From: Latrodectus hesperus | Taxonomy: Eukaryota > Arthropoda > Arachnida > Araneae > Theridiidae | NCBI GenBank assembly: GCA_037975125.1 | Contig: CM075850.1 | Span: 71,281,890-71,345,889, forward strand | Reading direction: 5' to 3' | Length of the DNA: 64,000 bases | Shown: positions 1 through 11,051 of the stretch, in pieces | How positions within the stretch are numbered: position 1 is the stretch's first letter | Layout: each line of letters starts with the position of its first letter | The notes under the pieces: generated by a model | Seen by the model: only the letters and a program-made list of their open reading frames with translations | The model's database searches: none | Told to the model about the DNA's origin: nothing | Made by a program: the position numbers and the translations under genes

Positions 1-2323
1 ACAACCCATGCTTCAGAATATTATTAACAGCTTCAAGTGTCGATATTATAAATACTTTTGGGAAGATTGATCATGAAGCCCTGAAGGCCTCATTAAATTG
101 ACATTTTAAGTGCAATCTGTTATTGGAATAGTTAGGCAGGAAGAATTATATCTAGGTCATTCTGATTTATAAGCTTTATTAAAAGATTACCATAAGTAAA
201 GAAAGCTAAGAACATTTACCTTACGAATTGAATAAAGTTAATTTAAGCATCTTTGAAATTCGACAAAGTAACCTACTGCTTTTCGGGAAGTTACATTTCT
301 AGACTCTTGACTCAGATGTAGTTTGTAGTAAAAGGTATTAAATGATTGAGAACACAATAAACGAAAGTAAAAAAGAACTTTAAGCCATCAAACAACAACA
401 AAATGATGTATTGCAACAAGATTGAAATACTTTTTTCGGAAAAACAACAGGGAATTGCTTTTCAACATCGAAAAACTGTTTCTAAAAAATACAGCTTAGA
501 CATAGAAAAAAATAATAAATGATTTACTACGCAGATTTTTATCAATAAAAGGAAAATAAGAATTGTTTTTTGTTGTTGACAAAAAAGGAATAGTTTTAAG
601 ATATAACATTTACATTTTTCAATATACGAACTTTCAATTTTAGGAACAATTTTGCCAGTCCCCACGAGTACCGTAAAAATAAATAGCTATTGCATTATGT
701 TGTTGAAGTTGTTAGTCACATCATGAATAGTTATTTATTTTTTAGGCATTTTTTTCGAATATGTAATTTGATATTAATGATAGTCTAGAAATTAATGATT
801 AATTCTTTAATCTTCTTAAGCAAGTTTTGCATTTAAATTGCAAATGTTAGAGACGGCAACTTTCTAGAAATATATCTATCGGTTTCTCAAACCGTACTTG
901 ATTCCGAATATAGTTTTTTTTTTTTTTTTTTTGATGCTTTAGAAATTGAATTAAAAATTAGCATCTTAATTTATTTTTGTTAACTATTCCTGCAAAATCT
1001 TATGCAAATTACTTTTCTGAAAGCAATTGTACGCGAAATATGATGAGGAAATAAACAAATGTGATGTGCAAGAAACTATTCTACTACGTTTAAACGTCTT
1101 CTGTCAGCTTGCTAGTGGCTCAAATCCATTAAAGAAAGCTCTGGAACCATGGTGGTGGTGTTCGCATAACAGTTAATGTTTTCACGAACATTTATCTGAA
1201 ATATTTTAAATTAAAGAGCTAAGTACAACGATTCATCACCAAAATTTAATAAAATTTATCCGAAATTAATGGACATGGTTAAATGGCTTGTGTCAGTTGT
1301 TGTTGTATATTTTTAACTTGACAATAGCACATTAAAATTGTGCACATGGTAAAATGTTCGGGGAATATGGGTAATGAGTCATAAATTTGATTTTTTCGTA
1401 CACTAAATTATATGTAGTTAGTAAAAGAATGTGTGATCTAGCGTAGTCATAGCGCAGAATGATGCGGTGGTTAAATTTTTTGTTAGTTCTTTAACTATTT
1501 CCGGCAATTATATAGTGAAACACAAAAAAGCTTCCATTCTTTCATAATCTTTACAGGTTTTGCAATATAGCCATGTAAACAGAAAAAAATCAGCCATCTT
1601 TTTTTATTTGGAAATATTCCTTGAATGAACAATTTTTCTAAAGTAACTTTTCACTTCGTTTCTAGAATAACTTCAAAACAGCCAAACATTCGAATCAGTG
1701 GATTTTTTTCCTTTGCGATAAATTGTGGGAGATCCACATTCAAAATAAATTTTTCATTTTTAAATAATCATATAAAATTGAATTTATGCGAGTACAGTAC
1801 TTCTTGATAGATCAAAGCAATTTAACATCATTGCTTTGATTCTTAGGATCCCAAGAGAATTCCTTACGTCACTTGTAAATTCTCGTTGATAAAGCTTCCT
1901 TATCAAACATCGATTTCATCCTGTACCTCTACACAGTTGTCAAGTTGAAACTGTAAAAAAACCTTGACTTTTTAAAAAAAGATTTCAAGTCTTTTTCGAT
2001 ATAATTCCGTGATGAGCAATTCTGATTTTCCAGAAATCACAGGAAATATTATCTCACAGCTTTTGACATTCTGTTAACTCAAACGATAGCAAAATGGTTT
2101 GAATTTTGACAAAAATCTGTGCGGAAAGTCGGGTCATTTTTCTTTCCCTCTGAGAAAATTAAAACGCAACAGGCTTTTGTAGAGGTGGGCAATTTTCCCC
2201 CCACTGCTTACATTGAGATTTGTAATAATTCAGCAGATTGTCAAATTCACAAATTTTGAATTATCAACTATAAAAGTAATAAAAGGCACAATATTATGTT
2301 ATATATCTTAATTCTATAAAAAA
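1..2323. other. AT-rich intergenic DNA
   Basis: No gene or recognisable element apart from the T19 run. Short ORFs (60-67 codons) look random: A/T-biased codons and no motif. Confidence 0.6.
914..932 (+). repeat. T19 homopolymer
   Basis: Nineteen consecutive T. It could be an old retroposon tail on the minus strand, but no adjacent element was recognised. Confidence 0.8.
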
Positions 2324-2413
2324 ATGAAAGTAAAACTGAGAGGAAGTTTTACTTTCATGTAATGCCATTTACCTTTAAATGTTTATGAAATGAAGTTCCA
2401 TTTCATAAACATT
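2324..2413. repeat. Two adjacent perfect hairpins
   Basis: The first stem is 14 bp (2324-2337 / 2345-2358, 7-nt loop). The second stem is 15 bp (2378-2392 / 2399-2413, 6-nt loop). They are separated by 19 bases that belong to a 27-bp motif found again at 3391-3417. Confidence 0.7.
2356..2382 (+). repeat. 27-bp dispersed direct repeat, copy 1
   Basis: It begins CATGTAATGCCATTTACC and differs from the copy at 3391-3417 at one position. It overlaps the two hairpins at 2324-2413. Confidence 0.65.
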
Positions 2414-3390
2414 CCATTCTTTTCATTACATTTTAAATATTGACACGTGCCGTAAAAATTTATTTACTTGTGGACGCTTTAGAAACCTTGGTAAAAGCCA
2501 ATTAATGTAAGATACATTTTATATATTGTTTTATTTATGTTTTTACACATGAATTATAGTTACCCATGCAAAATATTAAAAAACGATGAAAATATTTTTG
2601 TAATTATATATTAATAAAGGAAAAGTTCCAAAAAGCATTTTTGGTGTCTTCAGGAAATGGGAATTTTAGTTTTATTTTACAAACGAAAATTAAATTTGTC
2701 ATTTTAATATGAAAGTTAAAATTGGTCTAAATCTGGTCACCTTCCTCAAATTTGAAAAGGTTTATATTCATCTATATTATAATCTAAAGATTAGATGATA
2801 CTGTAGCATTAGAAAGCATAGATTTCGTTATGTATCATTAATTCTCGGTAAATTTATTTTTTTCAATGTACTTATGCATTTGAAGATTTATTTGTTTGGT
2901 CTTAAAAAAATAAAGAAAATATATCAAAATATTTGTAAAGAAGAAACTTTTAGGTAGTTCTGGAGATTTTAGCAACTAGCACATGCATTATTTTAATTAA
3001 CAAGACGTGTTTATTTGGCCTGAAAGTACATAATTATTAATTAACGAGAGGTATTCAGAATTATATTGTGAATAATGCACGGAACGAAATGTAAGAAAAT
3101 TCTATGGGTGTATCTAATGGAAAAAGAAATTTCTATTTATAGAAAAAAAATCAATTCTAAATCTAATTTCGATATATTTTGTTGCAGATTAGTATAGATA
3201 TGGTAGAATGAATGATGAATGAGTAAATGATAAATTAGACAATGCAATATGATTTTGTTAAAAATGCAGGACAATGGTTCACAATTGATTGTAAATGTTT
3301 TGTTCAACATAGCTTCCATTGCAATATTCTCAGAAAAAGATGCATTCCGAGACCATGGCAATATTCAATGTATCAGAAGTGATATGTTTC

Positions 3391-3417
3391 ACATGTAATG
3401 CCATTTACCTCTAAATG
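3391..3417 (+). repeat. 27-bp dispersed direct repeat, copy 2
   Basis: It begins CATGTAATGCCATTTACC, 1,035 bp after copy 1, without the flanking hairpins. Confidence 0.65.
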
Positions 3418-4616
3418 TAACAATTCTAAGAATATTTCAACAGACAAAAGTCACACAGATTGAGATCAACTGACTTCGAAATCAATGAATTGGGAAGCGA
3501 GGGACTCATAATTCAATCATGAAATCAGAAAATTAATTGTTATAATCACTTGCTAATAATTATCAAAAAATGTTCCTGCAGGAAACATTATATTCTGAGT
3601 CCAACATAAGGATGCACATCATCTTGCACGATGGTCATTAATCATTAAATTGTCATGTTTGTAGTTGTCGAATCATGTAAGCATAATTATAATATTAACG
3701 AAATAAGTCATTGGTTCACTTTCTTCATAAAATAAAGGAATACTGATAAAAGATATAAAGCAGCAATATACTCTGATTTTTGGCGAGTGGTTTTTGTAGT
3801 CACACTTATGTATTAATCGCAGATCAAACGCAGAAATTATATGTATAAACATCATAATCAAATAAAAGTGCACTTCATCTCTTCATAAAATGTGCCATAA
3901 CGCGTTTCTATGAAATCTCCAAGAAAATTCATTTTTGAAAAACCATATTACCATGGTGCAATTCTTCAACAGGATATATTTTATGTAAAACTTCAATATC
4001 TGATGAAGAATTTTCGATATCATTATGAATCCAGGTGCCATTATTAATCTACTTTCCTAGATCTGGCTCATGCTTATCTTATTTTCTGCACAGTATATCT
4101 TTTTCCAGAAAAAAATTATGTCTTCTTCAACTTGTTTATTGACTGTTCTGCATCTCCAATTTGGTTACTTTACAAATATTATGATAGTTTCAAATAACTC
4201 CCTCATAAACTAAATGTTTCATAAGCTTGAAGTGTTTATTAATCATTTCCATAATTTTTCCAACCATCGAAATTCATGAAAGGCAAAATTTACATTCTGG
4301 TTCAATCCATAATAAAGATTGATTGATAAAATATAAATCACGTTAGGAAAGAACTAACTAAGGATACTTGGTAATTCATCTTCAAAGATTAGAACTTTAC
4401 TTTTATCCACGTCATCGCTATTCATAACGTTATCATGCAAATTAAAGTATTTTATATGTTAAAAAGCACTAAATTCAACCTTTGAGGGACATTTTGGAAA
4501 TTTATTCTTTGAAAGTGAAATCCTATGCTCTATTTGATATATTTACTAAATTTTATCATGTTTTGTCCAATACATAACTTGTAGAAGATTTTTCAATTCT
4601 TGTTATTATTAATCTA

Positions 4617-4637
4617 ATACTACTACTACTACTACTA
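4617..4637. repeat. (TAC)n microsatellite
   Basis: About seven TAC/CTA repeats lie directly beyond the 3' end of the LINE fragment on the minus strand. This may be the simple-repeat tail that many LINEs carry. Confidence 0.7.
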
Positions 4638-5879
4638 ATCCCAGATGGTCTAATTCCAATATTAGACCAAGTCCATAAACAGCTAGGAAATGTAAAAACA
4701 TAAGGAGTTTTAAAAAAGCCTCTTCCAAGTCAAAATTCAAGTAGCTCAAGATATGCTCAAGCGATGTCTGTTCAGCTTTACATTTTGTGGACAGGCTAAA
4801 AGTCTTGGTAGGACTTAAATAAATTATTAATCAATAACAAAACAATAACAATATTTATTTTGAGCACGATAGCTCGTATCAGAACGCAGACTATACCGCT
4901 ACAAACAAAATACAATTAAATTCTTTTCTGAATCAAGTTTCTCAGAGAGAAACAAGAGCGTAGGAGGTTGCCATAACTGGCGCACTTTATGGCCTTGTAG
5001 ACAATATTTCAAGGCGGCAACAAGTCTTTTGATCCTGCACATATTTGAGGGCCCTTAGGTGACCACTGGTGAAGAGTGAAATACAAGTCTGTTGACCTCC
5101 AGTTCCCTCAAAAAGCAAGGAGTAGATGGAACCCTCCAGGCATCCATAAGCGTTTTATTACTCTCAGTAAAAACTTCATTAAAAGTGGAGGGAAAACCAG
5201 GTTGTGAAGGTTCCAAAGAAGCAGCCTTAGCCAGCAAATCAGCAATCTCTTTTCCTTTAATGCCGAGGTGTGATAGTATCCACTGAAAATTGAAATTAAT
5301 ACCAAAATTCTTTGAGAGCCTATAAATCATATTCAATATCGAACTTCCAGATCTGTCTCCAACCTTCATCCAATAGCTTAGGGGTTGGATTGAAGACTTG
5401 CTATCAGTTAGAACATACCTGTTCAAAATCAAGCTCAGAAGTATTCTCAATATAACTCAGTCCATTTTCAGTAGGACTATAAACTCCGATCTGAATTCAG
5501 AGCAAAAATCAGAATTTCTGATCTTGAGACTTTGGGTAGACATAGGAGTTCTGGTAAATACACCACTACCAGAGGAGCCCTCGTTGCTTTTGCTACTGTC
5601 AGTATAGATTTGCGTAGCATCAATTGAAATTTGGTTAATAGTTTCTAGAGTTTGTCTCCTGAATTCTGGACTGTTGATGTTTTCCTTAGCAGAGTACAGC
5701 AGCTCTGTGTGGAAGTGAATACAATCAAAATCAGTATCAGGACTAATACTTGATCTCAAGAAATCAGGTTCAATGCGGCTTGGAGGATACATAAAATCAT
5801 TTGTAGTGGCCAAAGGTAAGGGACTATCTCTTTTCAATCTGTGATCATTGCTCCAATTTATGAGATAAATGTTTTTCAA
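4638..5879 (-). pseudogene. LINE (RNase H-bearing non-LTR retrotransposon) 3' fragment, frameshifted and interrupted
   Basis: Minus-strand pieces form the C-terminal part of a LINE polyprotein. The piece at 5457-5879 carries the first RNase H acids (IYTDSS, then Glu in CSEFRSE). The piece at 5055-5450, in another frame, carries LTDSKS and the SHLGIKGKEIADLLAK block, so the D-E-D-D set is still readable. A third piece at about 4638-4815 reads KCKAEQTSLEHILSYL and onward, matching the C-terminal Cys/His region of such elements, with the first Cys of the usual CxxC replaced by Ser. A frameshift lies near 5450-5460. About 230 bp (about 4818-5050) that does not read as LINE protein separates pieces two and three. 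RNase H occurs in I-, R1- and LOA-like clades; I do not assign one. It is a dead copy. Confidence 0.8.
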
Positions 5880-7124
5880 TACCTTAAATTAATTTATTAG
5901 CTTTCTAAACAACAATATTGTGTATACTAGCAACGGAAAAAGTTATCTATTCATCACTATCATGTTCAATGTTTTGATTTCTTTCTTGAGCCTCAACGTT
6001 CGCTGTTCGCACACTAGACTGATCCCATGAATCTACGGTAAGGCGGATTTTAAAACATAACAATATCTAAAACCTTAGAGTAAATCGATTTTATGAAAAG
6101 AAAGCTTGAGCATTCACTATTCATATATCAATTGAAAGGGAATTTGTTGCAATGTTAATAGCTGCATCACAGTTTTAAATGGTTATTGCTTAAGGTGCAC
6201 AGTGCAGCAATCTATCATTGTCATTTTGGAGCAAAAAAATCATCGCATATTGCATAAGTATAGTTAGCAAAGGAATTTCTATACGTGTAAACATTCACAG
6301 TTTCGAGTGAAAAGACACCAGGGTTTGTCAACCTTAAGTGATATCGTTCTAAAGCAAAGGCATTCTTTCTTATCTACACGAATCTCTCTCAAAGCTGTTC
6401 TTCAAAAAATAGATTTATGCGTGGTTTAAATATGAATGTTATACTTTCAATCCCCTGAAAAGTGCAGAGCTGATCATTGGATACATTACTTCCATACATT
6501 TACACTACCTATGTGATATGAGCTAATAATTTACCACATTCAAGAGCCCCACTTCCAAGTCTCAGCTTCGTGAAACGTCTATATGCGTAGTACACATAAC
6601 ACCAGAATTTCAGTGGTTGTAACAAAGGAAGATCTGAAATGAGTGGCGGTTCAAATAATTCAACATGAATAACAAGCTATCTTTTATTAAAGCTATTTAG
6701 CACGTGGATGTGTACTCAGGCTATCACATCAGTAAGTCAAATTTGTTGTGAAAACATTCACTACTGAGCTAATATATAGTCATTTAGTTATCTCTGACTT
6801 AAACTAAGCAGAAGTTCTCATTGTAGTAAGAAAAATGATAACTCGAAGTCTCTTTTACACCTGAATATTTTCTATCTAAAATTTCTTAATTCAATATTTT
6901 TTCTAATCACGATTTAAAAGACAATATTTATGTTTTTTTGAGTTAGCCTATTTCGATTGTAGCTGTCAGATATTATATAAAGAATATTATCTGAAACAAT
7001 AAAGTAAAATAGTTTAAATTTATTGTTCTGTTTTGCATTTGACAATACAACAATTGTATAAATATGAAAATAAAATTCTAAATTTAGATTTTTGAAAAGT
7101 CAGAGACAAAAACTTTATAATTTT
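5880..7124. other. Unassigned intergenic DNA
   Basis: Slightly less AT-rich near 5.97-6.06 and 6.5-6.7 kb, but no coding or repeat signature was found. The LINE at 4.6-5.9 kb may extend a short way into it. Confidence 0.5.
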
Positions 7125-7345
7125 AACAGAATTCTAGCCAGGGCTCAACTTAGTCTAATTGGGGCCCGGGGTAAAACCTTCTTTGGGGTTTGCCTCTGCT
7201 TCACAACAACAAATTTTCTATTCAATTCGGCAAGCGATTCTATTTGGTTGATAACGTAAAAAAAAAGCTTGCCATTCGCTTAGGGGGTCAACTTCCCCGT
7301 ATGATGCGCTTTAAATATCTCTGTTTCTAGCTTAATTTATTTTTA
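7125..7345 (+). other. Possible end of an old DNA transposon
   Basis: CAGGGCTCAACTTAG (7139) followed by GGGGCCCGGGGT is a GC-rich patch of the kind found at the ends of hAT-like elements. No matching opposite end or transposase was found, so this is a weak call. Confidence 0.25.
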
Positions 7346-7498
7346 GATTTAAATGATTGTTTTTTTAGGTCTGTTTTAAGATAAATGACTTCTCCGATGA
7401 CAAGATATTTTACGCTTAAATGCTGAGCATACTGATTCTGAGCAGAGTTTAAATGCAATAGAATTGCTTACCTAAAATCTACTTTCGTCAGTCAAAAA

Positions 7499-7976
7499 AC
7501 AAAAATTTTGATATACAAATGCTTGATTCGGCCTATTCTCACTTACTCATCTGGAACGTGGACATTGACTGAGAAGGACAAAGAAACTATCTCCATTTTC
7601 GAAAGAAAAACTTTAAGAAGCATCTTTGGTGGAATAAAATGTGAGAATACATGGCGAAGAACTAATTCTGAGCTCTATAAACTATATAAAGATCCAGATA
7701 TTGTTAAATTTATCTCAATACAGAGATTAAAATGAGCAGGATATTTGAGCCGGATGAACAACAATCGGGTGACGAAAAAAATTTTCTTGGCTAGCCCCAT
7801 TGGCACCAGAAGAAGAGGACAACCGAAACTCCGATGGCGTGACTGCCTTGAAAACGACCTAAAAACACTAAAAGTGACAAATTGGATGACCTTATCCAAA
7901 AATAGGGGGTCCTAATATGCACTTCTGAGGAAGGCAAAGGCCCACCCTAGGCTGTCAGGCCAATGAAGAAGAAGAA
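7499..7976 (+). pseudogene. LINE 3' end (endonuclease/reverse-transcriptase C-terminus) with GAA tail
   Basis: The translation reads IYKCLIRPILTYSSGTWTLT, then FERKTLRSIFG, ELYKLYKDPDIVKFISIQRL, a TGA where Trp is usual before AG, then SRMNNNRVTKKIFLA, GTRRRGQPKLRWRDCLENDL and LRKAKAHPRLSG. This order is typical of the region after the RT domain in arthropod LINEs. At least two in-frame stops show it is dead. The coding end runs straight into (GAA)4 near 7965-7976, a simple-repeat tail. Only the 3' end is present, as expected for 5'-truncated insertion. It may belong to a different family from the 4.6-5.9 kb copy, since no RNase H is seen here. Confidence 0.8.
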
Positions 7977-10556
7977 TTGCTTACACAAACATGGACACGC
8001 CATCACCGCTTATTTACAAAATTGTACAACAAATTTGAAAACTCTGAAGCCAATTTAAATAAATAGCAGAAATTATTTAAATTGAAGATTATAAGTTAAA
8101 TGAAAATTGCGACAGTCAGAAGAAAAGGTACGAGGTGAACTTTTTTGTGAAATTCAAGAGGGAAATGAGATTAATAAAGAGACTGACAAATCTGAAACGT
8201 AACTTGATATGCACCAAGCTCTTAAATTTAAGTTAAAGGAATGTATCATTTTATCTGAGAAAGAAATGTCTATATGTAACTCAGGTCAGTCAAATTCGCC
8301 ACCGCAATAATATAAAATTAAACTTCCTATTTTGATGTAGATTTAAAAAATTGGTTATTTTTGGAGCCAAATTAAGAAAATTGTTAGCGATATTCACCAT
8401 GATAAATTTTTGAATCTCAGTCAAATACAAAAAGATTCATGTGCTGATGAATTAGTTAGTTGTTTCCCATCAGGTCTATAAATTTTTACAGAAGCTCTGA
8501 GACAATTACTGTCAAGATATCGCAAAGAATTGTTAATTCTAGAGGTACGAAGAAAGTTGTTGGGAAATTTACAATCTATAGTTCTGAAGAAATACATGTT
8601 ATACAGAAAATATTTCTTTAAGAAAATAGTATGACCAATTTGACGCAAGTTTTTCAAATTGATCATTTTATTTATTTAGTTAAGAGGTCTTGGAGTGAAA
8701 AGAGAAAAATATAGCAATGTTATTTCCCTCTGTCAATTATGCATGCCTGATGAAGCACTTAACGCCTGCATGGGACAGTTTTAAGACAATCGATAAACTC
8801 TGTTTTTCCAAGAATTGAAAGAGCAGAAGTTGCCCCCATCAAAACTGATCTGTTTTTGGCAACTTCTGCTCTTTCATTTAGTTTTTGGAAGGTGAAGTAG
8901 AAGCAATGGGAAGAATTGACATTGGTACATAATCAGTTATTAAAAGTACTGAAAAATTATGGAAAAAAAGCTAGCAGAACTTCTAAATTAGTCATTAACG
9001 CAAAAGTGTTTTCTTTTCTTGGAAAATTTTCTTTTATTAATCAGTAGTAGAAATCATTAAATAAGCGGATTTTTATTTGTTTTAAAAATATGTCTGATTT
9101 TTAAAAAAATTCCAAAAATTATCTGAAAAATTTCAAAATTCTTGTGGTTTTTCGAAATTTTTAAAATTTTCAAGGGAATAAACGGGATTCGTACCCGAAA
9201 ATAAACCTGGTTTTTTTCCTCCTTTAAAACACTACCTTCCCTATCTGAATTTTTTGTTACATCAGAAGAGAAGAAACCATGAACTCTGTGCAAATCAGTA
9301 AAATTCTTGGAAATGTGATAAAGCAAGAAACTGGATTTTAGAAGCAAGTGAAACTGCAGTACCGAAATTTCATTGTTTCTTGAGCATAAGCCTAGGCTAC
9401 CAAGTGAGAAAACGTAATATAAAGTCATGTTTTAGGGATAAACTACACAATACTTCTATGTACAGGAGAAGTGGTCAGCAATATTTCTCAAATCCATGTG
9501 ATCAAAATAACTAAAATTTTTACTGGCGATAATATCTTAATAAGTCAATCAGTTCATTCTGACTTCAGTTGTACGATAGGAAACGAGAAGTTTGCATAAG
9601 AATTATTATAGACTGAGACTCTTTAAGAACTTCTATTTCGAAGAGGAGTGGAGAAATCAAACTGATACACAAATTATTTGGAAGGACATCGTCTGCCAAA
9701 AATTACCTCTAATGCGAAGTAACTTTAGATGATGCGAAATTTAGTAGTAAAGTATCGAACTTGTTTAAGTAATATACACGCAATTTCAATGTGCTTGCTT
9801 ATTTTACGAGATAAAATACTTTTATTCCTGACATGGAAATTCAGACTGATTCCAACTATTTGAGAAAAAGGATACATTACATTCAAATTATTAAAGAAAG
9901 TTGAGACTAGAGAATTTAGAAGCACTGGGCACATAAGAATGAAAATAAGACATTTGAACTATCGAAAGGTGACATTGTTGCTAATGGGTGATCTTTTCAT
10001 GGTAATTGATATACAATAGGAGTTAATGGAGAAATAAATACATCGAGTTAAACTGAAAACCCAATAAAAAGAATTAATTCAAAGCCGCCTGAAAACTGTA
10101 TCACTTAGAAGTATCTTCGAACAATGAGTGGTCACATACTAAATTTATGAAAAATATTTATGACATTCGTCAAACTATAAAAAATACTCTCCTACTTGAA
10201 ACTTAGAACAATGCTCCCGATACTATTAGATGCAAATGACCAATCAAAATATTTGACAAAAATTATATTAATAAAACTTGCGTATGGTACATTCATATTC
10301 TTGAAGGACTTTTTGTACTGTATTAACTTCTGTTTTATTTCAAAACTATCTCTCAATTGTTGTATTTATATAATATATTTGATAGTTATTTCACGATTGA
10401 TAAAACTGTTCTGGAAGTATATGTCAGATATTATCTATTTTAGTTTTTTGTATTTGGCAACAAAGTTTAATTTTATTCCCAGTACTGTTCTGTTTTGTAT
10501 CAGCAAATGTATAAATATGAAAATAAATAGTAAATCTGTAATAAAAATGCCACCTG
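7977..10556. other. Unassigned intergenic DNA with one hairpin
   Basis: Apart from the 19-bp hairpin at 8816-8876, no feature is supported. The 8.0-8.8 kb part has fragments of protein-like translation but no family that I can name. The ORF at 9057-9428 (123 codons) has no recognisable domain. Confidence 0.5.
8816..8876. repeat. Perfect 19-bp inverted repeat
   Basis: The left arm TGAAAGAGCAGAAGTTGCC (8816-8834) and right arm GGCAACTTCTGCTCTTTCA (8858-8876) match perfectly. The inner sequence can add AAAAC/GTTTT after a six-base bulge. Confidence 0.75.
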
Positions 10557-10799
10557 GGCACAGGTGCCGTATAATCCCTAATGCCAAATTCTGAGATATA
10601 CGATGTTTTGGCGGATTTTCATTTGTACCTGGCAACCTCGTTTTTATTAAGTCATACATATGGAGATCTATAAAAATTCTATTTTGGTAAACCTAGTGTT
10701 AACGTCATCATGCACATCACGATACGTTATCTAGGCAACATTTCTTCATAGCCAAAACAATTCAGAATTTGGAATCATGGATTATACAACACCTGTGCC
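10557..10799. mobile_element. MITE-like element with about 39-bp terminal inverted repeats
   Basis: The left end starts GGCACAGGTGCCGTATAATC and continues to CCAAATTCTGAG. The right end, read backwards, starts GGCACAGGTGTTGTATAATC and continues to CCAAATTCTGAA, about 39 bp with only a few mismatches. Total length is 243 bp with no coding capacity. This is what is expected of a small non-autonomous DNA transposon. The family is unknown and no clear target-site duplication was identified. Confidence 0.72.
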
Positions 10800-10852
10800 A
10801 ATCCTATTTACCATCTAATCATTTATTATTTTTAAAACACTAGTTAATTTAT

Positions 10853-11051
10853 GGTGATGAAGAAATGTTGCCATGATGACTGTCTTGACGTGTGCGATGA
10901 CGTAAATACTAGAGTTACTAAAATAGAATTTTCTGCATAATTCTTATATGTATAACGTAAGAAAAACAAGGTTGCCAGGTACATGAAAAAATCCGCCGAA
11001 AAATAGCCAATCTCAGAATTTGGCGCATGGATTAAACACGCCACCTGTGCC
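10853..11051. mobile_element. Truncated, inverted copy of the same MITE-like element
   Basis: Read on the minus strand from 11051 it begins GGCACAGGTGGCG and then follows the 10557-10799 element through CCAAATTCTGAG, GGCGGATTTT, GTACCTGGCAACC and GGCAACATTTCTTCAT. It then diverges and lacks the second terminal repeat. With the first copy it forms an imperfect long inverted repeat of about 180-200 bp arms. Confidence 0.72.

Larger units (their letters stand above)
2414..4637. other. AT-rich intergenic DNA
   Basis: Contains the second copy of the 27-bp repeat and the TAC tract. No supported gene. Confidence 0.6.

Noticed and set aside
9175..9243. A tRNA-like box B (GGTACGAATCCC on the minus strand) with a short possible acceptor stem
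   Set aside because: Only the T-arm folds well; the D arm and anticodon arm do not form and the acceptor stem has mismatches. Not a credible tRNA gene.
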